A stretch of 50,269 nt of DNA, taken from positions 1 through 50,269 of the forward strand of contig JANYEN010000055.1 of the NCBI GenBank assembly GCA_025363115.1. The letters run 5' to 3'. The DNA is from Alphaproteobacteria bacterium (GTDB lineage Bacteria > Pseudomonadota > Alphaproteobacteria > Rickettsiales > Deianiraeaceae). Numbering within the stretch: position 1 is the first letter of the stretch; every line of letters begins with the position of its first letter. This document shows positions 9,470 to 17,784 of the stretch, piece after piece. A model generated the notes under the pieces. The model saw only the letters and a program-made list of their open reading frames with translations, did no database searches and was not told where the DNA came from. The position numbers were made by a program, and so were the translations under genes.

Positions 9470-10491
9470 AAAATATAACGACTAAACCATTCTTCAAAAA
9501 TTATTTTAGCATCAACAGGACCCGGAGAGCTTTCTGGATGAAACTGCACTGATTTAGCGATATATTTAGCCGATTCAATCCCTTCTATGCTATTATCGTG
9601 CAAGTTAATATGAGTTATTTTTACATCAGAAGGTAAGGTGTGTTTTGCAATTGCATATCCATGATTTTGCGCAGTTATAATAATTTTACCTGTTTCTAAA
9701 TTCATAACTGGATGGTTTGCGCCTCTATGACCAAAAGACATAATTTCTGTCTCACAATTTAAAGCCAAACCTAATAATTGATGACCCAGGCAAATTCCAT
9801 AAATATCAATTTTGCCAAGCCAGTTTTTTATGTTGGTAATCACTTCGGTTAATATTGCAGGGTCGCCAGGACCATTTGAAAGTAAAATGCAGTCTAAATT
9901 GGTAAAATCATTTGTATTATAAGGCAAAACAATAATTTTAGCAAAATATTTTTTTAATTCTTCAATAATGTTTTGTTTAACCCCAAAATCAACCAAACCA
10001 ATTGTTTTATTATTTTGTGCAAAACCTATATATTCTAAAGGTTTTGTTACAGAAATTTTAGGAACAACATTTGCATTTATCGAACTAAAATGTTCTGCTT
10101 TTGGCATTTCGTTTGTAGAGATTACGCATTTTGGATAAAAATTTTCCCTAATTAAATGTACTAAATTTCTAGTATCAATTGAATGAATTAAAGGTATACT
10201 TTCTTCATTTAAAAATTGCTCAAAACCGCTATCTTCAATTATTTGAACAATCATGGCTTTTGCATATATTTTTTGGGATTGATTCCAGCTGGTATTTACT
10301 CCATAATTTCCAATTAATGGGTATGTCATAACAATAATTTGTTCGGCAAATGATGGGTCGGTAATAATTTCTTGATAACCAGTCATAGATGTTATAAAAA
10401 CTAGTTCACCACAAACTGTAAAATCTTTGCTATTATTTGTTTTAGCATCTAAAATGATATTATTTTCTAAATATATTTTAACATTTTGCAT
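9466..10491 (-). CDS. carA: Carbamoyl-phosphate synthase small chain (glutaminase)
   Basis: This subunit releases ammonia from glutamine and channels it to CarB. The N-terminal CarA-specific domain is recognisable (GELVFITSMTGYQEIITDPS). The C-terminal class I glutamine amidotransferase has the nucleophile Cys in GICLGHQ and the His/Glu pair in VQFHPE. The length of about 341 residues is slightly short for the family (360-380) but complete. The open frame extends to a TTG at 10503, but the ATG at 10491 (MQNVKIYLEN) is a better start and overlaps the end of argH by only 14 nt. With carB overlapping its stop codon it forms a coupled pair. Lying directly behind argH, it should feed arginine synthesis primarily, and possibly pyrimidines too if other pyrimidine genes exist elsewhere. 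Confidence 0.95.
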   Translation of the reverse strand: MQNVKIYLENNIILDAKTNNSKDFTVCGELVFITSMTGYQEIITDPSFAEQIIVMTYPLIGNYGVNTSWNQSQKIYAKAMIVQIIEDSGFEQFLNEESIPLIHSIDTRNLVHLIRENFYPKCVISTNEMPKAEHFSSINANVVPKISVTKPLEYIGFAQNNKTIGLVDFGVKQNIIEELKKYFAKIIVLPYNTNDFTNLDCILLSNGPGDPAILTEVITNIKNWLGKIDIYGICLGHQLLGLALNCETEIMSFGHRGANHPVMNLETGKIIITAQNHGYAIAKHTLPSDVKITHINLHDNSIEGIESAKYIAKSVQFHPESSPGPVDAKIIFEEWFSRYIL

Positions 10492-11839
10492 ATATTTTTT
10501 CAATAAATTTTTGTATTTGCTGCGGGTTTGGCGAGCCTTTAGTTATATGATTTTTTAATGGTTCTTTAAATAAATCAAATAAGTCATCATCAAAATAGCT
10601 AGAAAAACCTTTAAAATCTTGTAGCGTTAATTGATAAAACCATTTTTTCTGCGCAGTTGCAAAGCTGGTTAATTTGGCAATAATTTCATGGGCAATTTTA
10701 AATTTTTCACCTTTTTTTACCAAATAATCTAATAAATCGGTCGCTAAACAATGGCTATTTTGTACCGCTAAAGCCATTTTATCTTTATTAAATGTTAAGG
10801 ATGGCAAAAATTCTTCCAAAATATCCAAACATTCTATAGTTATTTCGGCATTTTCAAATAACGATTTTTTATCCTCCTGCATATCTTTGTTATAAGACAT
10901 TGGTAAACCCTTCATAATTGTTAAAATTGCCATTAAATTGCCAAAAATTCGCCCTGACTTTCCTCTAATTAACTCTAGCAAATCAGGGTTTTTTTTGTTT
11001 GGCATTAATGACGAACCAGTACAAAAAGCATCATCTAATATAAAAAAACCAAATTCAGTGGATGAATATGTAATTATATCTTCACAAAGCCTAGATAAAT
11101 GCAACATTAAAATTGAAGTTACCGAGCAAAATTCTATAATAAAATCTCGATTGCTAACGGCATTCATAGAATTTTCAATTAGCCCATCAAACCCCAGTTC
11201 TTTAGCCACAAAATCACGGTCTAAAGGCAAGCAAGACCCACAAACGCTTGAAGACCCCAGAGGTAATTTATTAACCCGTTTTTGCAAATCATTTAGCCTT
11301 TCAATATCTTCAAAAAGCATTTCGGCATAACAGCAAAAATAATGAGCCAGCGAGGTTGGCTGAGCTTGTTGCAAATGAGTATAAGCTGGCATAATTGTAT
11401 CTGTATTTTGCCTTGCAATATCAAGTATTTTTTTAATCACAATTTTTAAACTTAATGCAATTTGAGTAATTGCCTCACGAGTATATAACCTTAAATCTGT
11501 TGCAATTTGGTCGTTTCTGCTGCGTCCAGTATGAATTTTTTTTGCTAAATCGCCGATTATTTTTTGTAGCTCTGACTGTACAAAAAAATGCACATCTTCT
11601 GAGGCAAAATCAATGGTAACTGTTCCATTTTCAAAGCCTTGCAATAATTTTTGACATGCAGCTACTGCCACTAAAACTTCTTCATCCGTTAAAATACTAA
11701 TTTTACCAAGCATTTTAATATGTGCAATTGTGGCGATAATATCGTATTTTAACAACTTATAATCGAAGTTAATTGAAGAATTAAAAACACGCATTTTTTC
11801 ATCTAAATTTTTAGCAAAAAGACCACTCCAGTTATTCAT
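10478..11839 (-). CDS. argH: Argininosuccinate lyase
   Basis: This enzyme cleaves argininosuccinate to arginine and fumarate, the last step of arginine synthesis. It is a member of the fumarase/aspartase superfamily of about 453 residues, the usual size. Visible motifs are HTGRSRNDQ, the THLQQAQP segment and the signature loop GSSLMPNKKNPD with the catalytic Ser. The open frame reaches a TTG at 11851; the ATG at 11839 (MNNWSGLF) matches the family start and overlaps the argG stop by 8 nt. The overlaps on both sides show that it is translated within the argF-argG-argH-carA-carB unit. No key residue appears to be missing. Confidence 0.96.
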   Translation of the reverse strand: MNNWSGLFAKNLDEKMRVFNSSINFDYKLLKYDIIATIAHIKMLGKISILTDEEVLVAVAACQKLLQGFENGTVTIDFASEDVHFFVQSELQKIIGDLAKKIHTGRSRNDQIATDLRLYTREAITQIALSLKIVIKKILDIARQNTDTIMPAYTHLQQAQPTSLAHYFCCYAEMLFEDIERLNDLQKRVNKLPLGSSSVCGSCLPLDRDFVAKELGFDGLIENSMNAVSNRDFIIEFCSVTSILMLHLSRLCEDIITYSSTEFGFFILDDAFCTGSSLMPNKKNPDLLELIRGKSGRIFGNLMAILTIMKGLPMSYNKDMQEDKKSLFENAEITIECLDILEEFLPSLTFNKDKMALAVQNSHCLATDLLDYLVKKGEKFKIAHEIIAKLTSFATAQKKWFYQLTLQDFKGFSSYFDDDLFDLFKEPLKNHITKGSPNPQQIQKFIEKIYAKC

Positions 11840-13031
11840 ATTTTTTATCAATAAATCCGCAAATTTTTAGGGGTAAACCAAAAATATTTATAAACCCTTT
11901 AGCATCCATTTGGTCGTAATCTGAACCCATTGTAAACCCCGCTAAATCTGGATTATACAAACTATATGGGGAGCTAATTGATACAGGAAAAACATTGCCT
12001 TTATATAATTTTATTACAACTTCACCGCAAACTTTTTCTTGAGTTTTGTCAATAAAAGCATCCAGGTTTTTTTTGATATTAGAAAACCATTTTCCATCAT
12101 AGACTAAATCAGCATAATCAAGGGCTATTTTGTTTTTGTAATGCATTGATTCTCTGTCAATTGTAATCGATTCCAGCATTTTGTGCGCTTGATATAATAT
12201 TTCAGCTCCAGGGAATTCATATGCCCCTCTGGATTTCATGCCAACCACGCGGTTTTCAACAATATCCAAGCAACCTATGCCATGTTTTTTGCCAATTTTA
12301 TTTAATTGATGCATAATATTTGTACCTGTTAAATTTTTATCATTTAACGCTATTGGTATTCCACTTTTAAATTCAATTTTAAGCTCTTCAATTTCGTCCG
12401 ATGCTGTTTTTGGATGCTGAGTAAAAGTGTAAATATCAGCAGGCGCTTCATTTTTACAATCCTCTAATACGCCACCTTCATGCGATAAATACCATAAATT
12501 TTTATCCATTGAATAAGGTAATTTTTTTGTTGCATCCACTAAAATATTATGCTTTTTTGCATAGTCAATACACTCTTCACGAGATTTAAAATGCCAAATT
12601 CTCCAAGGAGCAATAATTTCTATTTCTGGTGCGAGTTGCATAATTGCCAGTTCAAAGCGCACCTGATCGTTGCCTTTTCCAGTTGCTCCATGGCAAATTG
12701 CAGTGGCACCTTCTTTTTTAGCAATTTCTACTAATTTTTTAGCAATTAAAGGTCGAGAAATTGTGCCTAGCAAATAAGTTGTTTCGTATTTTGCTCCAGA
12801 TTTTAATAATGGCCATAAATAATCCGTTACAAATTCATCTTGAATATTTTCGATAATAGCTTTATCTGCCCCTGATTTTAAAGCTTTTTCATAAATAGGA
12901 TCCAGCTCTTCACCTTGACCAACATCTGCCGTATAAGTTATAACTTCGCAATTGTAATTTTCTTTAAGCCAAGGAATAATAATAGAGGTATCCAAACCAC
13001 CAGAGTATGCCAAAACAATCTTTTTTTTCAT
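11832..13031 (-). CDS. argG: Argininosuccinate synthase
   Basis: This enzyme joins citrulline and aspartate, with ATP, to give argininosuccinate. The N terminus has the ATP-pyrophosphatase P-loop AYSGGLDTS directly after the chosen start MKKKIVL. Further family segments include HGATGKGNDQVRFE, PYSMDKNLWY and GAYEFPGAEIL. About 399 residues is the normal length. The frame remains open to 13064, but that would overlap argF and add a non-family leader, so I chose the ATG at 13031, which lies 11 nt after the argF stop. It is the second gene of the arginine operon, and its product is passed to ArgH encoded next. Confidence 0.96.
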   Translation of the reverse strand: MKKKIVLAYSGGLDTSIIIPWLKENYNCEVITYTADVGQGEELDPIYEKALKSGADKAIIENIQDEFVTDYLWPLLKSGAKYETTYLLGTISRPLIAKKLVEIAKKEGATAICHGATGKGNDQVRFELAIMQLAPEIEIIAPWRIWHFKSREECIDYAKKHNILVDATKKLPYSMDKNLWYLSHEGGVLEDCKNEAPADIYTFTQHPKTASDEIEELKIEFKSGIPIALNDKNLTGTNIMHQLNKIGKKHGIGCLDIVENRVVGMKSRGAYEFPGAEILYQAHKMLESITIDRESMHYKNKIALDYADLVYDGKWFSNIKKNLDAFIDKTQEKVCGEVVIKLYKGNVFPVSISSPYSLYNPDLAGFTMGSDYDQMDAKGFINIFGLPLKICGFIDKKYE

Positions 13032-13042
13032 ATTTATAAAAA

Positions 13043-13924
13043 TTAAACAACATTTAAACACCACATTAAAATAGCTTTTTGAACATGCAAACGATTTTCC
13101 GCTTCATCAAAAATAGTTTTTTCGTATAAATCCATTACTTCAGAACTCACTTCATGTTCTCGATATGCCGGCAAGCAATGTAAAAAAATAGCATTTTTAT
13201 TTGCAAGATTCATTAAATTTTTATCGACTATAAAACCTTCAAATAACTTCATTTTTTCTTTGCTTTCACCCATCGAAACCCAGGTATCGGTAGTAACGGC
13301 GTCGCAACCTATAACTGCCTCGTTTTTATTATTAAAATAAGTACATTTTATAGAATCGGCTATTTTATTTTTCAAAACTTCTGGACAATAAACATTAATA
13401 AAAAAATCTAATTTTTCTGCCGCTTCAATCCAAGATTGCAAAACATTGTTTACATCTCCAATCCAGGCAATTTTTTTGTCTTTAATATCTCCGTTATGTT
13501 CAATAAAAGTCATAATATCTGCTATAATTTGGCAAGGATGGCTTCTATCCGTCAAAGCATTAATAACGCTAGCTTTTTTGCAATTTGATGCCATTTGCAA
13601 TAATCTGTCATGGGTAGACGTGCGAAAAGCAACAATATCGGCATATCTATCAAAAACCTTTGCGGTGTCTGCAATTGATTCGCTGCGTGAAATTTGAGTA
13701 TTTTCTGCGTTTAAAACCGAACAATGCCCTCCTAATTCTTTTATAGCAAATTCAAAAGAAATTCTTGTTCTGGTTGAAGATTTTTCTAATAACAAAATCA
13801 GTTTTTTATTTAATAATGCTTTATAATAGTTCTCTGGATTTTTTTTGATTTTTTTTGCTAAATCTAAAATATGTTTTAAATCTTTAGCAACAATTTGCTC
13901 TATATCTAAAAAGTCTTTTTTCAT
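13043..13924 (-). CDS. argF: Ornithine carbamoyltransferase
   Basis: This enzyme condenses ornithine with carbamoyl phosphate to give citrulline. The carbamoyl-phosphate-binding motif STRTR (in LLEKSSTRTRISFE), the DRSHPCQ segment and the ornithine-side HCLPAYR motif are all present. Together these indicate OTCase rather than aspartate carbamoyltransferase. About 293 residues is a little short for the family (310-335). The start MKKDFLDIEQ at 13924 is preferred over a codon two residues earlier. It is the first gene of a five-gene operon that also makes its carbamoyl phosphate substrate. Ornithine must come from genes outside this window or from a host. Confidence 0.95.
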   Translation of the reverse strand: MKKDFLDIEQIVAKDLKHILDLAKKIKKNPENYYKALLNKKLILLLEKSSTRTRISFEFAIKELGGHCSVLNAENTQISRSESIADTAKVFDRYADIVAFRTSTHDRLLQMASNCKKASVINALTDRSHPCQIIADIMTFIEHNGDIKDKKIAWIGDVNNVLQSWIEAAEKLDFFINVYCPEVLKNKIADSIKCTYFNNKNEAVIGCDAVTTDTWVSMGESKEKMKLFEGFIVDKNLMNLANKNAIFLHCLPAYREHEVSSEVMDLYEKTIFDEAENRLHVQKAILMWCLNVV

Positions 13925-14073
13925 ATACAAATTAATAAAGTAGAAGATTAAAAATTGTTTTTTGTGATTTTAAAATTTGGTAAACAGAGGATATATTATT
14001 GTGCGCCTGCACGTCTAATGTTTTTGTAATTGTGTATAGTATTTAATTTCATAAAAAAAAATATAACTAATTT

Positions 14074-14102
14074 TAAATTTTGCATATAAATTTTAAAGTC
14101 AA
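14074..14102 (-). promoter_or_regulatory. Candidate promoter of the arginine operon
   Basis: In the 234-nt gap between ogt and argF the minus strand has TTGACT (plus 14097-14102). A weak AT-rich -10 candidate lies 17 nt downstream. No clear arginine-repressor (ARG box) palindrome was found by eye. The long leader of about 150 nt before argF contains no ORF that I could support. Confidence 0.3.
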
Positions 14103-14164
14103 CTATTTTTTTACGCAATAGGGTGATTTCTTTACTTAAAAAAAATTGTATTTAATGCTGATTA

Positions 14165-14662
14165 TTAGCTTTTACAAGTTACATTTTTGCTTTCTAAGTC
14201 TAATAAATAAGCTTTCACTTCTAGGCCTCCAGCAAATCCCGCCAATTTACCAGAGCTACCAATAACTCTGTGGCACGGAATAATAATACCGATAGGGTTT
14301 TTTCCATTAGCGCTAGCTACTGCACGGTAAGCATTGCCATGGCCTATTTGTTTTGCAATTTGGGCATAATTTCTAGTTTCGCCGTAAGGAATTGTAAGCA
14401 AAGCATTCCAAACTTTTTTTTGAAACTCGGTGCCTATAAAATCCAAATTAATTGTAAAAGATTTACGACTTCCATCAAAATATTCTTGCAACTGTTGCTC
14501 ACTTTCAAGAATTAAAGGATGTGTTTTATTCTCCACAAAGTTTAAAAATTTAATATGTTTTATATCGTCGCTCCCCCACAAAATTGCCGCTAAACCTACG
14601 TCACTTGCAATAAGTTTTAAATTATTAACTGGGGATTTAATTATTTTATAATAATATTCCAT
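14165..14662 (-). CDS. ogt: Methylated-DNA-protein-cysteine methyltransferase
   Basis: This suicide repair protein moves the alkyl group from O6-methylguanine to its own cysteine. The active-site motif IPCHRVIGSSGKLAGFAGG is complete. Upstream is the winged-helix DNA-binding segment around IPYGETRNYAQIAKQIG. About 165 residues fits the Ogt/MGMT family; there is no fused Ada domain. The frame extends to a TTG at 14668, but the ATG at 14662 (MEYYYKIIKSP) is preferred. It lies about 14 nt behind emrB on the same strand, so it is probably co-transcribed with the efflux pump, perhaps as a chemical-stress unit; that functional link is inference. Confidence 0.93.
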   Translation of the reverse strand: MEYYYKIIKSPVNNLKLIASDVGLAAILWGSDDIKHIKFLNFVENKTHPLILESEQQLQEYFDGSRKSFTINLDFIGTEFQKKVWNALLTIPYGETRNYAQIAKQIGHGNAYRAVASANGKNPIGIIIPCHRVIGSSGKLAGFAGGLEVKAYLLDLESKNVTCKS

Positions 14663-14676
14663 ATTCAAAAATTTTA

Positions 14677-16206
14677 TTAATGCATAGCTATTTGTTCTCC
14701 TTTTTTAATTTTGGTGGGTCTTATTAAAAATACAAATGGAAAAGCCGCTAAACTCATCCACATTGAAAGTTTGAAAGCATTAATATAAGATATTAAATAT
14801 GCTTCTTTAGTTAGCACTCCTTCAATTACAGCAAGTTTTAACGTTTTATTAGGAACTGTAAAATTTGAAAAATAAGTAGCAATATTTTTTGAGTTAGGCT
14901 TGATATATTCAGTTAATATAGCATGATTTAATTTAGCATTATAAGAAATAGAAAATGATAAAATAGAAATTCCTATTGCTCCTCCAATGCTTCTAATAAG
15001 GCTAAAAAGTGCCGAAGCCTGAGGTCTTACAGTATCCGATAAAGTAGAAAGTGCAATAGTGCTTAATGGAACAAACAAAAATCCCAATCCAAATCCTTGC
15101 GCTATTCCTGCTATTACTAACGACTGTTTAGAAACATCAACGGTAAATGAAGTCATTATAAATGCAGAAAAAGAAATCATAAAAATACCAAACGATAATA
15201 AAATACGAGAGTCTATTTTGCCAATTTGTTTACCTACAACTGCCATAGAAATCATTACTCCTAGTCCTCGTGGAGCAGTTAGTATTCCTGCATCTAATAC
15301 ATTATATCCTACCAGAGTTTGCAAAAATTGAGGCATAATGCTTACTGAAGACATTAGAATGCTGCCTACTATAAACATCAAAATACTGCTAGCGGTAAAG
15401 TTAGGATCTTTAAATATTTCTAAAGGTATAAAAGCTTGTTCCCTTTTAAAAGAGGAAATTATAAAAAAAATAAAGCAAAAAAAACTAATAATTATATAAG
15501 TTACTATTTCAGGCGATTCAAGCCAATCTTTTTGTTCTCCTCTATCTAAAAAAAGCTGTAAAGCCATTATAAAAACACTAAATAATAAAAACCCCGTGAC
15601 ATCAAATTTATTTTTTTTAGGAAAATCTTTAGGTAAAAATATTGTTAATCCTATCAATGTTAATATTCCTACTGGTAAATTTATAAAAAATATCCATCTC
15701 CAATTATAATTTTCTGTTATATATCCACCTAAAACAGGTCCTAAAATTGGAGCTACCATAATTCCTATGCCCCAAATAGCCATTGCTTGACCATGTTTTT
15801 CGGGCGGATTAATACTAAAAAGAATGCTTTGAGAAAGAGGCACAAGCGCTGCTCCACAAATTCCTTGTAACAATCTATATAAAACCATTTGTTCTAAAGA
15901 AGAAGCTATACCACACAACATTGAAGCTACTGTAAACCCCGCTGTGCATGCAATTAAAACCTTTTTTATTCCCAAGTTGCTCACTAACCAACCAGTAATT
16001 GGCATAGCTACCGCCGAAGATACTATATATGAAGTTAAAACCCAGGTTATTTGCTCTTGAGAAGCACCTAATCCGCCTTGCATATGAGGTAAAGCTACAT
16101 TAGCGATTGTGGTATCAATTACCTCCATAATAGTTGATAACATTACGCATAAAGTTATCATCGCTTTGTTTTTAACTGGGGTAAATGTTGGAACCGAAGA
16201 CGCCAT
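14677..16206 (-). CDS. emrB: EmrB/QacA-type MFS drug exporter (DHA2, 14 TM)
   Basis: This inner-membrane proton-driven drug exporter has 509 residues and about 14 hydrophobic segments, as in the DHA2 family. Diagnostic stretches are MEVIDTTIANVALPHM in the first helix, ITWVLTSYIVSSAVAMPITGW next to it, and WRWIFFINLPVG in helix 6. It begins 4 nt after the emrA stop codon, so the two are translationally linked. With EmrA and an outer-membrane TolC-like protein (not in the window) it would form a tripartite pump. The sequence looks intact. The substrate cannot be predicted. Confidence 0.92.
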   Translation of the reverse strand: MASSVPTFTPVKNKAMITLCVMLSTIMEVIDTTIANVALPHMQGGLGASQEQITWVLTSYIVSSAVAMPITGWLVSNLGIKKVLIACTAGFTVASMLCGIASSLEQMVLYRLLQGICGAALVPLSQSILFSINPPEKHGQAMAIWGIGIMVAPILGPVLGGYITENYNWRWIFFINLPVGILTLIGLTIFLPKDFPKKNKFDVTGFLLFSVFIMALQLFLDRGEQKDWLESPEIVTYIIISFFCFIFFIISSFKREQAFIPLEIFKDPNFTASSILMFIVGSILMSSVSIMPQFLQTLVGYNVLDAGILTAPRGLGVMISMAVVGKQIGKIDSRILLSFGIFMISFSAFIMTSFTVDVSKQSLVIAGIAQGFGLGFLFVPLSTIALSTLSDTVRPQASALFSLIRSIGGAIGISILSFSISYNAKLNHAILTEYIKPNSKNIATYFSNFTVPNKTLKLAVIEGVLTKEAYLISYINAFKLSMWMSLAAFPFVFLIRPTKIKKGEQIAMH

Positions 16207-16210
16207 ATTA

Positions 16211-17053
16211 TTATTTTCTTATATTAATTGTTACAATAGCACTTAAACCGCTACCCAACTTTTTAATTTCTTGATTTGGTTCAAATTCCAATCTTATTTG
16301 CACTCGTTGAACCACTTTAATCCAATTACCTGAGGTATTTTGAGCTGGCAACATAGAAAATTCAGCTTCGGTGGCAGGAGTAATGCTGGTTACTTTAGCG
16401 TGCCATATTACCCCTGGATAAGCATCAATTTCAACTTCGGCTATTTGCCCTATTTTAACGCCTCGCAAATCTTTTTCTTTAAAATTAGCTTCTATCCAAA
16501 TATCATCAATATCAATTATGCTAAATAAAGGGCTGCCAATATTTACATAATCCCCTATTTTTAAATTAAAATTAGAAACCTTTCCCTTGCCAGGAGAATG
16601 AATAATAGTGCGATTAAGTTTATATTCTGCAAGGTTCATAATCTCTCGTGACTCTTCTATTCCTTTTTCAGCAATCATAAAAGCTTGTTTGAATTGCTCA
16701 AATTCCAAAATAGAGATAAGCTTATTTTTAACTAAAGTCTTTCTGCCTAAAAAGTCCATTTTAGCATATTCATAAGAACTTTTAGCCTTTTCAAAAGTAG
16801 ACAACGTTCTTTTATAATCTATCAAATATTGCCTGTTATCAAGTTTTAGCAAAACATCATTAGGTTTAACAAACTGTCCTTCTATAATGTTAATTTTATT
16901 AATATACCCAGACACTTCAGAAACTATTTGTAGATTTGCCATTTTTACTCGGGCATCGTCAGTATTTATATAAGCAGAAGCAAAATAATACCATATTCCA
17001 CCTATAACGCTTGAAATTAATACAATCGAAGTAACCAAAAGTTTTTTTTTCAT
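16211..17053 (-). CDS. emrA: EmrA-type membrane fusion protein (HlyD family)
   Basis: This is the periplasmic adaptor of an EmrAB-type pump. It has one N-terminal membrane anchor (about residues 4-25) followed by the typical YINTDDARV entry and lipoyl/barrel-sandwich halves (VSEVSGYINKINIIEGQFV and IIHSPGKGKVSNFNLKIGDYV). A beta-barrel domain containing IWIEANFKEKDLRGVKIGQ closes the protein. At 280 residues it is about 100 shorter than E. coli EmrA, mainly because the coiled-coil hairpin between the lipoyl halves is short. A shorter hairpin might change how it reaches the outer-membrane channel. It is the first gene of the emrA-emrB-ogt unit. Confidence 0.9.
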   Translation of the reverse strand: MKKKLLVTSIVLISSVIGGIWYYFASAYINTDDARVKMANLQIVSEVSGYINKINIIEGQFVKPNDVLLKLDNRQYLIDYKRTLSTFEKAKSSYEYAKMDFLGRKTLVKNKLISILEFEQFKQAFMIAEKGIEESREIMNLAEYKLNRTIIHSPGKGKVSNFNLKIGDYVNIGSPLFSIIDIDDIWIEANFKEKDLRGVKIGQIAEVEIDAYPGVIWHAKVTSITPATEAEFSMLPAQNTSGNWIKVVQRVQIRLEFEPNQEIKKLGSGLSAIVTINIRK

Positions 17054-17161
17054 AATATTAATTATTTACTGCATATAAAAACATGTTTTAAAAATTTCAT
17101 TAATCAAGTAATTTTTTATAACTTAAAAACTTAAATAACTCATAATTCTAATTAAATTATT

Positions 17162-17416
17162 TTATTGTTCTATTCCTCCTAAGTCTGCAATTACCTTGCT
17201 ATAATAGTCTTGAGTTAATTTTAAATTATTAGTTTGTTGGTTAAAATACACTCTCGCTAACTGTATATTATAATATAAACTATTAATATCATTCTTATTT
17301 TGCATTGGTTTAAATTCAAATACAATATCATTAATTATTGGTTTTGGTACAAAAATTTTCTTGGGTATTGCTTTAGTACAACTAATAAGTGATAATAAAA
17401 CAATAATCCTTAACAT
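17162..17416 (-). CDS. Small lipoprotein, candidate outer-membrane spanin (Rz1-like)
   Basis: This 84-residue protein has a short lipoprotein signal peptide with a lipobox ending LISC at about residue 13. A Pro/Lys-containing stretch (KAIPKKIFVPKPI) follows, then a helical C terminus. Its start codon overlaps the end of the upstream small membrane protein gene by 7 nt. A single-pass coiled-coil protein followed by an overlapping short lipoprotein is the classical arrangement of phage Rz/Rz1 spanins, which fuse inner and outer membranes during lysis. No holin or endolysin gene is visible nearby. It could instead be an unrelated small envelope lipoprotein. The assignment rests on architecture, not on sequence identity. 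Confidence 0.6.
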   Translation of the reverse strand: MLRIIVLLSLISCTKAIPKKIFVPKPIINDIVFEFKPMQNKNDINSLYYNIQLARVYFNQQTNNLKLTQDYYSKVIADLGGIEQ

Positions 17417-17754
17417 GTTACTTCTAAGCTATCAAAGTTAGTAAATTCACAGTTAATTTTATCAACAATTTTAACATTTTTATCTAATGGCTTTTGTTTA
17501 ATAATGTTAATTTTTTTATTAATTTTATCCAATTCCATTTTTGCTATGTTAGCTTGATTCGTAATATTTTTATTCATACTTTGCTGAAAAGCGATTGTAT
17601 TATCTTTTTCTTTTAATTGCTCTATGGCTTTAATTTTATAGCTGTATAAATGTAAAAAATATATTAAAAAGGCAATAAAAAAACCTAACAAGATAATCCA
17701 TTTTAATATAGTTGCAATTGTTTTAGACCCAAATACAGCTAACCACGATAACAT
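17410..17754 (-). CDS. Small coiled-coil membrane protein, candidate inner-membrane spanin (Rz-like)
   Basis: This 114-residue protein has one N-terminal transmembrane segment (about residues 17-38, IILLGFFIAFLIYFLHLY) followed by a charged, Lys/Gln/Asn-rich region of about 55 residues with coiled-coil character. The C-terminal tail contains two cysteines, one of them the last residue. The layout matches inner-membrane spanins: anchor, periplasmic helix and C-terminal contact region. The overlapping lipoprotein gene downstream would supply the partner. It lies 30 nt behind plsX on the same strand, so it may ride on the plsX transcript. An Asn/Lys-rich bias is expected from base composition, so the coiled-coil call should be tested. 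Confidence 0.6.
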   Translation of the reverse strand: MLSWLAVFGSKTIATILKWIILLGFFIAFLIYFLHLYSYKIKAIEQLKEKDNTIAFQQSMNKNITNQANIAKMELDKINKKINIIKQKPLDKNVKIVDKINCEFTNFDSLEVTC

Positions 17755-17784
17755 AATTCGTTAAGTTAAATTTAGTAAGTATTT

